Shown: positions 34,480 through 43,587 of the stretch, piece after piece
Numbering within the stretch: the stretch's first letter is position 1
How the letters are laid out: each line of letters starts with the position of its first letter
Assembly: GCA_029263855.1 (NCBI GenBank)
Contig: JAJUFC010000010.1
Coordinates: 62,001-126,000 of the forward strand
Origin: Candidatus Thermochlorobacteriaceae bacterium
Lineage (GTDB): Bacteria; Bacteroidota; Chlorobiia; Chlorobiales; Thermochlorobacteraceae
DNA: 64,000 nt
Direction: 5' to 3'
Made by a program: the position numbers and the translations under genes
The notes under the pieces: model-generated
Seen by the model: the letters and a program-made list of their open reading frames with translations, nothing else
Told to the model about the DNA's origin: nothing
Database searches by the model: none

Positions 34480-34513
34480 TGGAATGTTTGGGTATGTGGA
34501 ATGCTTGGGTGTG
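34480..34513. repeat. 17-base tandem repeat in a divergent gap
   Basis: TGGAATGTTTGGGTATG (34480-34496) is followed directly by TGGAATGCTTGGGTGTG (34497-34513), two copies differing at two positions. It lies between the hypothetical gene (minus strand) and the DUF3098 gene (plus strand), so it could hold binding sites for a shared regulator. Confidence 0.55.
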
Positions 34514-34582
34514 AATGCTTTATGCTTTTGAATTTACAAACTTTTTGTTGAAGTCAAAACGATTGAACGTTTTTTAACTGAA

Positions 34583-34607
34583 CTGTTTTTCATTTGCGGT
34601 AAAACAG
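34583..34607. promoter_or_regulatory. Inverted repeat upstream of the DUF3098 gene
   Basis: CTGTTTT (34583-34589) and AAAACAG (34601-34607) form a perfect 7-base inverted repeat with an 11-base spacer. A -7-like element TATTTCGA follows at 34611. The symmetry at promoter position suggests an operator; no regulator is adjacent and the promoter itself is a poor consensus match. Confidence 0.3.
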
Positions 34608-34641
34608 CGATATTTCGATTTGAACTTTAATCCATTCAAGC

Positions 34642-34941
34642 ATGGCAAAAACACCCATTAAAAAGAAAGAGCGCGAGAAGAAAAGAAATTTCACCGAACT
34701 CGCGAAGCGCGAAGCCCTTTACGGCATGCCTCTTCAAAAAGAAAATTACCTCTTCATCGCCATCGGCTTCGCCGTCATTCTTCTTGGCTATCTGCTCATT
34801 GGCATTGAGCGCGATGTTGATGGATTCCTTTCGCTAAATGTCTCACCGATTCTCATCATTAGCGGCTTCATTTGGATTATCTATGCAATTCTTTACAAAC
34901 CAAAATCAAACGACAACATTACCAACGTCTCTTCACAATAA
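34642..34941 (+). CDS. DUF3098-family membrane protein
   Basis: A 99-residue protein with a basic N-terminus (KKKEREKKRNFTELAKREAL), two membrane segments (YLFIAIGFAVILLGYLLIG and SPILIISGFIWIIYAILYK) and the motif MPLQKENY before the first, as in the DUF3098 family of Bacteroidota. In many of these genomes the gene sits next to cell-division ftsX and undecaprenyl-diphosphatase genes; here it precedes a desaturase by 8 bases. Function unknown. Confidence 0.83.
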   Translation: MAKTPIKKKEREKKRNFTELAKREALYGMPLQKENYLFIAIGFAVILLGYLLIGIERDVDGFLSLNVSPILIISGFIWIIYAILYKPKSNDNITNVSSQ

Positions 34942-34949
34942 ATTAAACT

Positions 34950-36101
34950 ATGCCATCGCACAAAGTATCTTTATCGCTCAACTGGGTTAATGTCATTTTC
35001 CTTTCTGCCATGCCTCTTCTCGGAATTGCAGGCGCAATCTGGTGGGTTTCAACAGGACAGTTCAACTGGGCAACCGTCATCTTCACATTTATATACCTTA
35101 ATCTCGCAGGCATTAGCATCACTGCTGGCTATCATCGTCTTTTTTCTCACCGAAGCTACGATGCCGCAAAGCCCGTTCAGTGGGCGTTCATCGCATTAGG
35201 AAGCGCGTGCTTTGAAGGTTCTGTCGTAGATTGGTCGACCGACCATCGCGTTCATCACCGCTATCAAGATAAAGACGAAGACCCTTATGCAATTTTCAAA
35301 GGATTCTGGTTTGCGCACATCGGTTGGCTTTACACGAAAAATTGGCGTGCCGATGGCTCCGACGTCCCCGACCTTTGGAAAAGTGCCGTGATTCGCTCTC
35401 AACATCGCTACTTTATTCTTTGGTCCGTCTTTATGGGATTTATTGTGCCAACGCTCGTTTGCTCGTTGTGGGGCGATGCTTGGGGCGGCTTGCTCATCGG
35501 CGGATTTTTGCGCGTCGCGCTCAATCAGCAATTTACTTTCCTCATCAATTCCCTTTGCCACTTTGCAGGCTCAAAGCCGTTCTCGGATAAAATCACTGCT
35601 CGCGATAATTGGCTCACCGCCATTTTCACTTACGGCGAAGGCTATCACAATTACCATCACGCTTTCCCGGGCGATTACCGCAACGGTATCCGATGGTATG
35701 ATTTTGATATCACAAAGTGGCTGATTTATGGCTTGTCAAAAGTTGGACTGGCATGGCGTCTTCACGAAGTTTCTCCTGAGCGAATCCTGCAAAGCCGCAT
35801 TGCAATGCAAGAGAAAACCTTACGCGAACGCCTTTCGCTTCAAAAAGTGAAATCACCCGCGTTGATGGAGCAAATCAACAAAACAATTGAAACCGCAAAA
35901 GAACAGTTGGCGACTGCATCGGAACGGTTGGCGCTGATTCGTGCTCAATATGAATCACTCAAAAATTCAAACAACCAAGCGATTGAACATCAACTCGCAG
36001 AACTTCGGGCTAAATTTCACGAGGCTCAACGCGAATTGAAATACGCTTATCAGATTTGGAGAGCGGTGCTTAACGGATATATGAAACTGACGACGATTTA
36101 G
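34950..36101 (+). CDS. Acyl-CoA/acyl-lipid delta-9 desaturase with coiled-coil tail
   Basis: The 383-residue protein has four membrane segments and the three histidine boxes of membrane di-iron desaturases: HRLFSH, HRVHH and HNYHH (in GEGYHNYHHAFPGDYRNG). These bind the di-iron centre that inserts a cis double bond in a saturated acyl chain, an O2-dependent reaction. The catalytic part ends near residue 265. The remaining about 110 residues are a charged helical coiled coil (LQSRIAMQEKTLRERLSLQK onwards), unlike standard bacterial enzymes, and there is no cytochrome b5 domain. Confidence 0.9.
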   Translation: MPSHKVSLSLNWVNVIFLSAMPLLGIAGAIWWVSTGQFNWATVIFTFIYLNLAGISITAGYHRLFSHRSYDAAKPVQWAFIALGSACFEGSVVDWSTDHRVHHRYQDKDEDPYAIFKGFWFAHIGWLYTKNWRADGSDVPDLWKSAVIRSQHRYFILWSVFMGFIVPTLVCSLWGDAWGGLLIGGFLRVALNQQFTFLINSLCHFAGSKPFSDKITARDNWLTAIFTYGEGYHNYHHAFPGDYRNGIRWYDFDITKWLIYGLSKVGLAWRLHEVSPERILQSRIAMQEKTLRERLSLQKVKSPALMEQINKTIETAKEQLATASERLALIRAQYESLKNSNNQAIEHQLAELRAKFHEAQRELKYAYQIWRAVLNGYMKLTTI

Positions 36102-36152
36102 TTTCCTTGCTTTAATTTTTCTGATGCCTGTTAACTTCGCCCTTTTGCAACG

Positions 36153-36749
36153 ATGAAGCAAAATCTAAAAATTAATGCTGAAATCAGCATTGACCTCTCG
36201 TTAATCGCATACTCCGACGATGCGATTATTATCACCGACCCGCGTGGCAACATTATATGGGCGAATCCCTCCTTTGAACGAATCTCGGAATTTAGCTCGA
36301 ACATGGTTTCAGGTAAAACAATTACCTTTTTGTGTGGCACTTTTACCGACCGAGAAGTGATCGATCAGATTCATCATTCCATTCGTGAAGGTCATTCATT
36401 CGTCGGCGATGTGCTTCAATATCGTAGAAGTGGCGAATCGTTTTGGATTTCTCTTAGCCTTACTCCTGTTCGGTATGAAGGCGAGGTTACTCATTTTGTT
36501 GCTGTTCTGCGCAACATTACGGAACGCAAAAAGATAGAACGGGAAATTGCCCGTTTGCAAGCGCAAGTTTCGGGCATGAAATACTTGGAGGGGTGGATTA
36601 CTCAATGCGCGTGGGATAAAACCGTGAAAGATAAAAAGGGGAATTTCATTTCATTAGAAGACTTCATTGAACACTATACTGACGCTCGTTTCACACACGG
36701 CATTTCTCCCAACGCCCGTGAGCGCGTCAAAAAGAAGAAGAAATCATAA
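36153..36749 (+). CDS. LOV-like PAS domain protein without the usual photoactive cysteine
   Basis: The 198-residue protein has one PAS domain (about 15-125) that follows the LOV pattern: ANPSFERISEFSS, GKTITFLCGTFTDREVI (LOV: GxNCRFLQGxxTD), the SFVGDVLQYRRSGESFWISL core and VAVLRNITERKK. At the position of the flavin-adduct cysteine there is Ile57, while Cys61 occupies the place of the conserved Gln. The C-terminal 70 residues (WITQCAWDKTVKD, FIEHYTDARFTHGI) contain no kinase or output domain that I recognise and end in a poly-Lys tail. It may be a short LOV/PAS sensor acting by protein contact. TAACTTCG at 36132-36139 is a possible -7 element. Confidence 0.75.
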   Translation: MKQNLKINAEISIDLSLIAYSDDAIIITDPRGNIIWANPSFERISEFSSNMVSGKTITFLCGTFTDREVIDQIHHSIREGHSFVGDVLQYRRSGESFWISLSLTPVRYEGEVTHFVAVLRNITERKKIEREIARLQAQVSGMKYLEGWITQCAWDKTVKDKKGNFISLEDFIEHYTDARFTHGISPNARERVKKKKKS

Positions 36750-36795
36750 GATTATTCTGGCTTTCAAACGCCTGCTAAAAACTCACCTTAAAAGT

Positions 36796-36823
36796 AAAAG
36801 GCGACCATTAACAGCCGCCTTTT
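36796..36823 (+). terminator. Rho-independent terminator after the PAS gene
   Basis: AAAAGGCG (36796-36803) pairs with CGCCTTTT (36816-36823) across a 12-base loop, 47 bases after the stop codon. The right arm supplies the T run. The structure could also act on the minus-strand operon that ends at 36846. Confidence 0.7.
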
Positions 36824-36845
36824 GTGTTGAATTTTATCTTCCGCT

Positions 36846-37211
36846 CTATTTTCTCATCCTATCCACAATATCGTTTGCCGACATTTTTTCAGGCTTTTCT
36901 TCATACTTGTTCCGATAAATCGCCCGTTGCGCGTCGCCATTCACCGCTTCGGAGAGGTCGCCGAATCGTCCGAAGTCGACTTTTACATCAGGATACATTC
37001 TATCTACAACAAATTTTGTGCGCGGCGTTTCTAATTTGGTCGAGATAGTCCGCTCTTCCAAAACCGTGTCAGAGGCACCAACCGTTTTTTTCTTATCGGT
37101 TACTGTAGTCTTACGCTTGCTTTTCGTTTTACCTTTACTTTGAGCAAGTGCACTATCAGATAGTAAAGATACTGCTAAAAGCCCGACGAAGATTGCCAAA
37201 ATAATTTTCAT
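36846..37211 (-). CDS. Small exported basic protein, last gene of the envelope operon
   Basis: A 121-residue protein with a signal peptide (MKIILAIFVGLLAVSLLSDS, cleavage after ALA) followed by a Lys/Thr-rich stretch (KGKTKSKRKTTVTDKKKT) and a C-terminal part with TKFVVDRMYPDVKVDFGRFG and SANDIVDRMRK. No family was recognised. It starts 25 bases after the 2051-residue TPR gene, so it probably belongs to the same transcript and acts in the periplasm with that protein. Confidence 0.65.
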   Translation of the reverse strand: MKIILAIFVGLLAVSLLSDSALAQSKGKTKSKRKTTVTDKKKTVGASDTVLEERTISTKLETPRTKFVVDRMYPDVKVDFGRFGDLSEAVNGDAQRAIYRNKYEEKPEKMSANDIVDRMRK

Positions 37212-37236
37212 AGTCATAATTGTTAAGATGAGGTTT

Positions 37237-40200
37237 TTAGCCGCCATCGCTCCTGATTTGCTGTTGCTGTGCTTTGCGTTTTTTGAGAATGATATTTTTC
37301 ATCTTTCTCAATTGGTCATCTGTCAACTCTCCGAAATAGGAGTAATAAATTACCACTTTCAATCCATCGCTTGTTGTTAATTCTCCTGGCATTTTAACGG
37401 CAATGACATTTTTGCCTGACTGCAATTTAGAGGAAATTTCATACATCACTTGTCGTGATGTATCAATTTTATTGTAGAGCGTTGAATCGAATGCAAACTG
37501 CAACTGGTCGCCAAGCAGGTCGATGAGCAACTCGTTAACATACACTTCCATCTGGTCTAACGGCAAGTCTTTCGGAAGCACAAGTTGCGCTGTTCGAAAC
37601 GCTCCTTTGAATTCAAATTCTTTTCTGAAATATACGAATGACGGAATTCTTGTAATCAGAGGTGCTGATTGAAGTGTCGCCGTTGTATCTGTTGATGCTT
37701 GAATTGGAACAACCACACTGTCCGCTATGGCACGGTTTGTATCGGTTGGCGTAGATTCTTGTGCATAGTAAGAGACTTTCAATTCCAATGATACTCTTTT
37801 AAGCGAGTTTATTCCTCGGTATCCAGTTCTGCCTGTTGTGTCAGGTGCTTGCTGAACGGGCTGTTCTGGCGCAGGTGTTTGCGGTGCAGGTGCAGGCGTC
37901 GGTGCTTGCTGGACGGGCGGTTGTTCCGTCGGTGCGGGCGTTTGCGGCGCAGGCTCTACCGGTGCTTGCTGAACGGGTTGCTCCGGTGCAGGTGTTTGCG
38001 GTGCAGGTGCAGGCGTCGGCACTTGCTGAACGGGCTGTTCTGGTGCAGGTGTTTGCGGTGCAGGTGCAGGTGTCGGCACTTGCTGAACAGGCTGTTCTGG
38101 CGCAGGTGCTTGTGGTGCAGGTGCAGGTGTCGGCACTTGCTGAACGGGCTGTTCTGGCGCAGGTGTTTGCGGTGCAGGTGCAGGCGTCGGCACTTGCTGA
38201 ACGGGCTGTTCTGGCGCAGGTGTTTGCGGTGCAGGTGCAGGCGTCGGTGCTTGCTGAACAGGCTGTTCTGGCGCAGGTGCTTGTGGTGCAATGGGCTTCG
38301 GAGCAGGTGGTGCGAGTGGCGCGTACCAAATCGGCGAAGTGCTCGTTTCTCCAACTGCAAAAGTTGTATCATTAACTTTAATGATGTAATTCACCTTTTG
38401 AGTGCCTGAGTTCACCGTAACAGGCATCCATTTTGATGTATTAAAGTCTTTCTTGAACCAGTTAAAGTCGTCTTCCATTGCCACAGTGTCAGTGAATACC
38501 CAATCTGAACCTGTTGAAACGAATGTTTCTTTTTCCGCTTCTTTGTCAAGAATTGCTGCGATAGACGCATCAATGTCAACTAATGCTCTAAGACTTGCAA
38601 TAAAGTTATCATCTTGATAGTCATCAAATTTATCATTTAGCGTAATGACCTCACCTAATACAACGGCGGCAACTTGACGGCATAGTTTTCTAATATCATC
38701 ATACTGCACAGCGGCATCTCCATACCATGATTTTTCTAAATCTTCATTGTTAATTTTATTATAAAGTTCAATGCGCTTTTCAATATCTAATGCACGGCGA
38801 TAATAGCCTACACCAATTTCATAGACAAATGACATGGAGTTCTTAGCAAGTTCTCGCAAACGGTCGGGCGGAGCGTTCAATCTTTTCAGTTGATTATAGG
38901 CTTCTGCGTACTCTACAAGCGAAGGAACAATTAACTCTGTGTAGCTTTTTTGGAGCGCACTGCGCATTTTTGCCGCTTTTACACTAAAGTCTGTAACACC
39001 CTGTAAAGTTACTTTTTTTGTATCCGCCAACTGATCTTGATACGACTTGTCGTATTTATCAAAGAGTTTCAGTGCTGAACGCGAAAGTGAATCGGCTCGG
39101 TCAACAGTTACAGTCGCCAATCTCAGCAAGGCCTGTTCGGAGAGTTTCACATATTCATTTTTCAAACCTAATTCTTTTGACCGCACAACACCTTGCTCAT
39201 AAGTCTCCATTGATTGTTGCGCTAAAGGACGGATATATCTCGCCGTTGCATCAACTTGAGCGGCAAGCTCGACAAGGTCTCGCACATCGATGACGACGGG
39301 CTTCATTCGCTTTCTCTTAATTGTTACGACACCTTTCTCATCTAATAGGCTTTTTGGAACTCTAAATTTATTTTGGTAGAGCGTAATGCTTTTTTCCTTC
39401 ATGAGACCTGCCCGATAAAACATCTCGGATACTTTATCTCTCGCTTTCTCAACAGATCCATCAAGCGTAGCCAAGATGACATCATCAGGCACTTCAGTTG
39501 CGTTTTGAGTAATCCACTGTTCAATAAACGGTCGCACGGCTTCCATTGTGGAATCTGCATATGGACCACCTGTTCCCGGTCTGAGATATTGAGTAATTAA
39601 TGCAATGTATGAAGAAACAGAATCTGGATAGTCTTTTATTTTTTTGCGCACCATTTTCAGGGAATCAGGCTCTCTTTCTCTCATTTTTACAAAATCGGCC
39701 TTTGCTTGTGTGAGATTTGTAATCGTCCGATAGTAGTCGTTTCCTGCACCTTTAAAGAATTCGCCCGCTTCTTGATTTGCAAGCACTTGGTTGTATAGCA
39801 ATTTTTGAGGATTGATGCTGTCGCCTCGTTCGTTACGGATTTTATCTAATGAGTCAGGGTAAATTTCGTATTTTTTCGCCATTAGTTCCGCAGTATATCC
39901 GGCATTGTAAATTGCTTCTACTTGCCTGTATCCGCCAATACGAATCATTTGCGCTAAGTAGTTATACAAACTTTCTTTATATCCTACGGCAACTTTATTA
40001 TCATACTCAATTGATGCTTCTTGTTTCTCGACAACGGGTGGTGCTTCTTTCTTTTTCTTCTTTGTTGTAGCTTTTTTTGGCTTTTCGTTACTTACAGTAA
40101 ATGCATCAGGTTTAACAATCAAATTGACGGGTGTTTGCTTCAACCCTGTCAGCAAGTTTTGACTTAACCGATATAAGCTTTCGCTCGTCCAGAATGGATT

Positions 40201-43200
40201 TTGTTTGTCTGCTGGCAGAGAGGCATTACGAGCAATTGCTTTTTCAAATTCTGCTTGTGCGCCTTTTGCGTCGCCACGTTGCTGTAAGTATTCACCTCTT
40301 TTGAAATAGGCTAACACGCTTTGTGGGCTATTGGTGTAATTATCAGCATATACCCCATATGCTTCAAAAATTCCTTGCTCTTCGCCTTTCTTTTTAAACA
40401 AATCAATGCGGTTTAGCGCAATTTTGTCCGAGCGATTTTGATAGGATGTTTCTGTACCTCGCTGAACGGCATTTAGATAATCTGTTTGAAAGCGATTGAG
40501 ATATTTGTCCGTCACACGAATAGCTTGGTCAAGACTATCTATGCCTTGATAAATATCAATCGCTTTATATAAGTTATCTTCTACAATTCCTACTGAATCG
40601 GGAAAAGTATCGGCGATTTTCTCGACTGCTTGTGCAAGTGCCGTCTTATTTCCTGCTTTTGAGTAAGCATATGCAATTCCTGTATAGGCTTTAATCTTAT
40701 ACACAGGGTCGTTCGTCGTATTGAAAAGATCGTTGTTGATGCGGACCGCATCTTCGGTCATACCAGCAAGCACATAGTTATCAGCCGACAATACTGCGGC
40801 TTCATCAGCCAATCTCCATTTTCTAACCTCTCTGAATGCGCGCTCATACTCGCGCCCTGCGGCAGCGTAATTTCCTTTTCCATTGTAATACTTAGCTCTC
40901 TCACCAATGGAATATCCTATTTTTTCATATGCATCTCGCTTTTGAGATTCCCATCTTGGGTCGCCTGTGTTCGGACCGTAGTACACTGCTTTAGCGAGCC
41001 GTTCACTCAATCCATAATCTTTTTCGACAAAGTAGGCATTGTCCATCAAATTATAAACTGTTCCAGAATAAATTGTCTGAATAGGATAGTATTGAACAAG
41101 TCGTGAATTTGCTTCGCGATATTCTTTCAACATTCCTTTTGCAATATAAAAGTCGGAGATAACCTTAATCAAATTTACAGAGATGGAATCGTGAGGATAA
41201 AGGCGTATGTATGTATCTGCAATTTCCAAAAATAATTTTTCTTCTTCTTTTAAGGAGTCTATTTTTCCAGAAAACCTCGCAAGCGTGTCCAGATACGGCG
41301 TATAAATGGCAGATTTACTTAATTGGCAAAGTGAATCCGCATAACCAAACGCTTGCTTGAGTGATTCACGTCTGAATGAAATTATAGGTGAATACTCGTC
41401 TTCTATATCCAATCGCATACTGTCATATGCGAAATTTTTGGCGATGTCAAGATATGCTGGAACTGCATCTTTTGTTCTACCTAATTTATAGTCCAAAATC
41501 TGTGCTCGTTGAAATTGAGCCCAGAATGCTTTTTCATCATAACGCGAAAAGAACGATGTATAACTTTCAACATCTTTTACAACTTGCAGGTAGAAACTTT
41601 TAGCTTTTTCAAGACGAAACGCCATTGGATAATCTAAGATGTGCGCTTTGTTTTCCGGCGGTTGTTCAGTTCCTTCTAATATAGCGGCTTGATCAATTCC
41701 ATATCGTATATTTTCAAACAATACTTTTTTAGAAATGCTATCAGCAAATGCGAGGATAGTTGCGTCAAAACCAGATGTTCTAACACTTTGCTCCGCAAAC
41801 GGAAGCACTTTCCCTGAACTTACCGCGTCCATGCGTCGCTGTAAGTCCTTAAACCACTCGCTGTTTCGCCCATAGCGATAAAACAGATTTTTTCTCTCCT
41901 CGTAAAGCGTTGTTTCTAACTCTTCTAACTCTTTTCCCAGCTTTTCGCCGTTGCGCGCTTGTAAGTCCAACTGACTAATCACTTTATGCGCAACTAATGG
42001 AGCTCGCTCATAGTTTGGATAGCGACGCAAAAGAATTGTATAAACGCTATTAATTTTTTCTGGTGGCTGTAGTGAGCGTTCATAACTTTCCCCAAGCATT
42101 TCGTAGATTAGTGGTGCATATCGTTTTTTTGGCATAGCACTAAAATAATCATCAATCAAAGCGATTGCCGTCTTCTCTCTATCAATTTGATCTTGTATTT
42201 TTACAAAACAGGCAACGATATATTCCATTGCTTCGTCTTTCATGTCGGTTCGAACATAATCGGGCAACATTCCGCCTTCAAATATTTCCTCCGCTTTTTC
42301 AATTTCATCAACAAGTTGTGTGAAATACACAATCGCTTGTTGGTATTCGGCCAGTCGATAATACGACCAGCCTAGTTTATAGAGTGATTGATTAAAATAC
42401 TCAGAACGTTCTCCTTTTTTGACAATTAAGTCCATTGCCTTTTGGAAATAGGGTATCGCATCTCTTGTTGATTTTGGCTGATTTCGCCGCGATGTAAAAT
42501 AATACTCACCTGTAAGCATATAAGCATCAACGACATAGCGACTATCGGGGAATCTGCGAATAATTTGCCCCAAAACAGCAATTGCTTCCCGTCTTTTGTC
42601 TTCGGTTTCTCTCCGCTCCCAACGTTTGACATTTGGTACGTTTCGCTCGTATTGGTAAGTACGCAGTGAGGAGTAGTCGCTATATCGTTCTCCGAGTATA
42701 AATGCCTTTCCATAGAGTGCGTCAGCAACATATGGACTTTGCGGCATATCATTGATGATTCGGTCGTAGAACGCAATCACTTCATCTAACTTCGGGTCAG
42801 GTGGAACGGGAGCACTATCTGGTAATTTGGGCTTTGCATTTTCGTCCATGCCTGCGGCAAGCCAGCTATCTACTTTTTTAAGATAATTTTTGTAGTCTTC
42901 TGAATTTTGAAACACCGCAAGCGCACTATCATATGGCGCACGCTGTTCATAATACTTTTCTGTTACTTTTTCATAGTAAAGATCTGCATATCTGATAGCG
43001 ATTTCATCGGCAACCTTACTGTCGGGGAAAACTTTTAAGAACTGCTCTGCAACATTTAGACTTGTCTGTGTAATTTTTTGCTTACGTTCCCGTGTTTTTT
43101 CTAATTTCTTTTCATATTCACTTAGTATCAATTGAATTTGGCGGGTTGTGAAAAACGAGAAAATGTTGTCTGTTTCGCGATTCCCTGTTTTTGCGCGCAT

Positions 43201-43392
43201 CACGTCTCTTGGCACCAGGCGCGAAGTGGAGAGCGCACTCTGCTGACTGTTTATTACTGCCGCGCTATCAATTTTCTGCTTCTGCTCTTTGGCAGACATA
43301 TGTGATGCAGAGAAAAATATGCCAAGCAACAGAAATGCACCATACCATGTAATTTTGCAGTATATACTGTGATGGAGTATTTTTTTCAACAT
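37237..43392 (-). CDS. Giant exported TPR protein with Pro-rich tandem repeat
   Basis: A 2051-residue protein with an N-terminal signal (ITWYGAFLLLGIFFSASHMS). It contains many TPR-like helical pairs such as SLYKLGWSYYRLAEYQQAIVYF and AEEAGEFFKG-type segments along about 1500 residues. A helical domain with a Lys/Pro-rich stretch follows, then a repeat of PAPEQPVQQVPTPAPAPQT (19 residues, about seven copies) and a C-terminal beta domain ending KKRKAQQQQIRSDGG. It lies directly after the AgmX-like gene. The giant TPR partner AgmK/GltI of the Myxococcus Agl-Glt machinery is a comparable component, though homology is not shown. Base composition is visibly more A+T-rich than in neighbouring housekeeping genes. 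Confidence 0.8.
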   Translation of the reverse strand: MLKKILHHSIYCKITWYGAFLLLGIFFSASHMSAKEQKQKIDSAAVINSQQSALSTSRLVPRDVMRAKTGNRETDNIFSFFTTRQIQLILSEYEKKLEKTRERKQKITQTSLNVAEQFLKVFPDSKVADEIAIRYADLYYEKVTEKYYEQRAPYDSALAVFQNSEDYKNYLKKVDSWLAAGMDENAKPKLPDSAPVPPDPKLDEVIAFYDRIINDMPQSPYVADALYGKAFILGERYSDYSSLRTYQYERNVPNVKRWERRETEDKRREAIAVLGQIIRRFPDSRYVVDAYMLTGEYYFTSRRNQPKSTRDAIPYFQKAMDLIVKKGERSEYFNQSLYKLGWSYYRLAEYQQAIVYFTQLVDEIEKAEEIFEGGMLPDYVRTDMKDEAMEYIVACFVKIQDQIDREKTAIALIDDYFSAMPKKRYAPLIYEMLGESYERSLQPPEKINSVYTILLRRYPNYERAPLVAHKVISQLDLQARNGEKLGKELEELETTLYEERKNLFYRYGRNSEWFKDLQRRMDAVSSGKVLPFAEQSVRTSGFDATILAFADSISKKVLFENIRYGIDQAAILEGTEQPPENKAHILDYPMAFRLEKAKSFYLQVVKDVESYTSFFSRYDEKAFWAQFQRAQILDYKLGRTKDAVPAYLDIAKNFAYDSMRLDIEDEYSPIISFRRESLKQAFGYADSLCQLSKSAIYTPYLDTLARFSGKIDSLKEEEKLFLEIADTYIRLYPHDSISVNLIKVISDFYIAKGMLKEYREANSRLVQYYPIQTIYSGTVYNLMDNAYFVEKDYGLSERLAKAVYYGPNTGDPRWESQKRDAYEKIGYSIGERAKYYNGKGNYAAAGREYERAFREVRKWRLADEAAVLSADNYVLAGMTEDAVRINNDLFNTTNDPVYKIKAYTGIAYAYSKAGNKTALAQAVEKIADTFPDSVGIVEDNLYKAIDIYQGIDSLDQAIRVTDKYLNRFQTDYLNAVQRGTETSYQNRSDKIALNRIDLFKKKGEEQGIFEAYGVYADNYTNSPQSVLAYFKRGEYLQQRGDAKGAQAEFEKAIARNASLPADKQNPFWTSESLYRLSQNLLTGLKQTPVNLIVKPDAFTVSNEKPKKATTKKKKKEAPPVVEKQEASIEYDNKVAVGYKESLYNYLAQMIRIGGYRQVEAIYNAGYTAELMAKKYEIYPDSLDKIRNERGDSINPQKLLYNQVLANQEAGEFFKGAGNDYYRTITNLTQAKADFVKMREREPDSLKMVRKKIKDYPDSVSSYIALITQYLRPGTGGPYADSTMEAVRPFIEQWITQNATEVPDDVILATLDGSVEKARDKVSEMFYRAGLMKEKSITLYQNKFRVPKSLLDEKGVVTIKRKRMKPVVIDVRDLVELAAQVDATARYIRPLAQQSMETYEQGVVRSKELGLKNEYVKLSEQALLRLATVTVDRADSLSRSALKLFDKYDKSYQDQLADTKKVTLQGVTDFSVKAAKMRSALQKSYTELIVPSLVEYAEAYNQLKRLNAPPDRLRELAKNSMSFVYEIGVGYYRRALDIEKRIELYNKINNEDLEKSWYGDAAVQYDDIRKLCRQVAAVVLGEVITLNDKFDDYQDDNFIASLRALVDIDASIAAILDKEAEKETFVSTGSDWVFTDTVAMEDDFNWFKKDFNTSKWMPVTVNSGTQKVNYIIKVNDTTFAVGETSTSPIWYAPLAPPAPKPIAPQAPAPEQPVQQAPTPAPAPQTPAPEQPVQQVPTPAPAPQTPAPEQPVQQVPTPAPAPQAPAPEQPVQQVPTPAPAPQTPAPEQPVQQVPTPAPAPQTPAPEQPVQQAPVEPAPQTPAPTEQPPVQQAPTPAPAPQTPAPEQPVQQAPDTTGRTGYRGINSLKRVSLELKVSYYAQESTPTDTNRAIADSVVVPIQASTDTTATLQSAPLITRIPSFVYFRKEFEFKGAFRTAQLVLPKDLPLDQMEVYVNELLIDLLGDQLQFAFDSTLYNKIDTSRQVMYEISSKLQSGKNVIAVKMPGELTTSDGLKVVIYYSYFGELTDDQLRKMKNIILKKRKAQQQQIRSDGG
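37858..38280. repeat. 57-base tandem repeat coding for a Pro/Gln/Ala linker
   Basis: The unit GCTGTTCTGGCGCAGGTG, plus the 39 bases that follow it, recurs at 57-base spacing (copies start near 37860, 38034, 38091, 38148, 38205 and 38262, with diverged units in between). On the minus strand it encodes the 19-residue unit PVQQVPTPAPAPQTPAPEQ. Copies differ mostly at third codon positions, which suggests both recent expansion and selection for the peptide. Such a rigid linker could span the periplasm. Confidence 0.85.
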
Positions 43393-43526
43393 TGTTGCTT
43401 TTTTTAACTTCTTTTTCTGTGAGGTAAAAAAAATGTATGCCCTTTGTTTTTTGAAGTTGATTACGTTTTCAAATGTTTATCATAGAGATTTTACATAGGG
43501 CTAATGACTAAACGCTGGTATGAATA

Positions 43527-43551
43527 CATACAAAAGGGAAGACATTGTATG
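43527..43551. repeat. Stem-loop in the gap between the AgmX-like and giant TPR genes
   Basis: CATACAA (43527-43533) and TTGTATG (43545-43551) form a perfect 7-base stem with an 11-base loop. The 195-base gap is the longest within the operon. No T run follows on the minus strand, so it may tune rather than end transcription. Confidence 0.35.
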
Positions 43552-43587
43552 CCCTCCCTAACTTATCAATATTTCTATGCGTAATTA

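Noticed and set aside
37858-38280. CRISPR-like array because of regular repeats
   Set aside because: The 57-base repeats are contiguous, coding in frame and without unique spacers; they encode a protein repeat.
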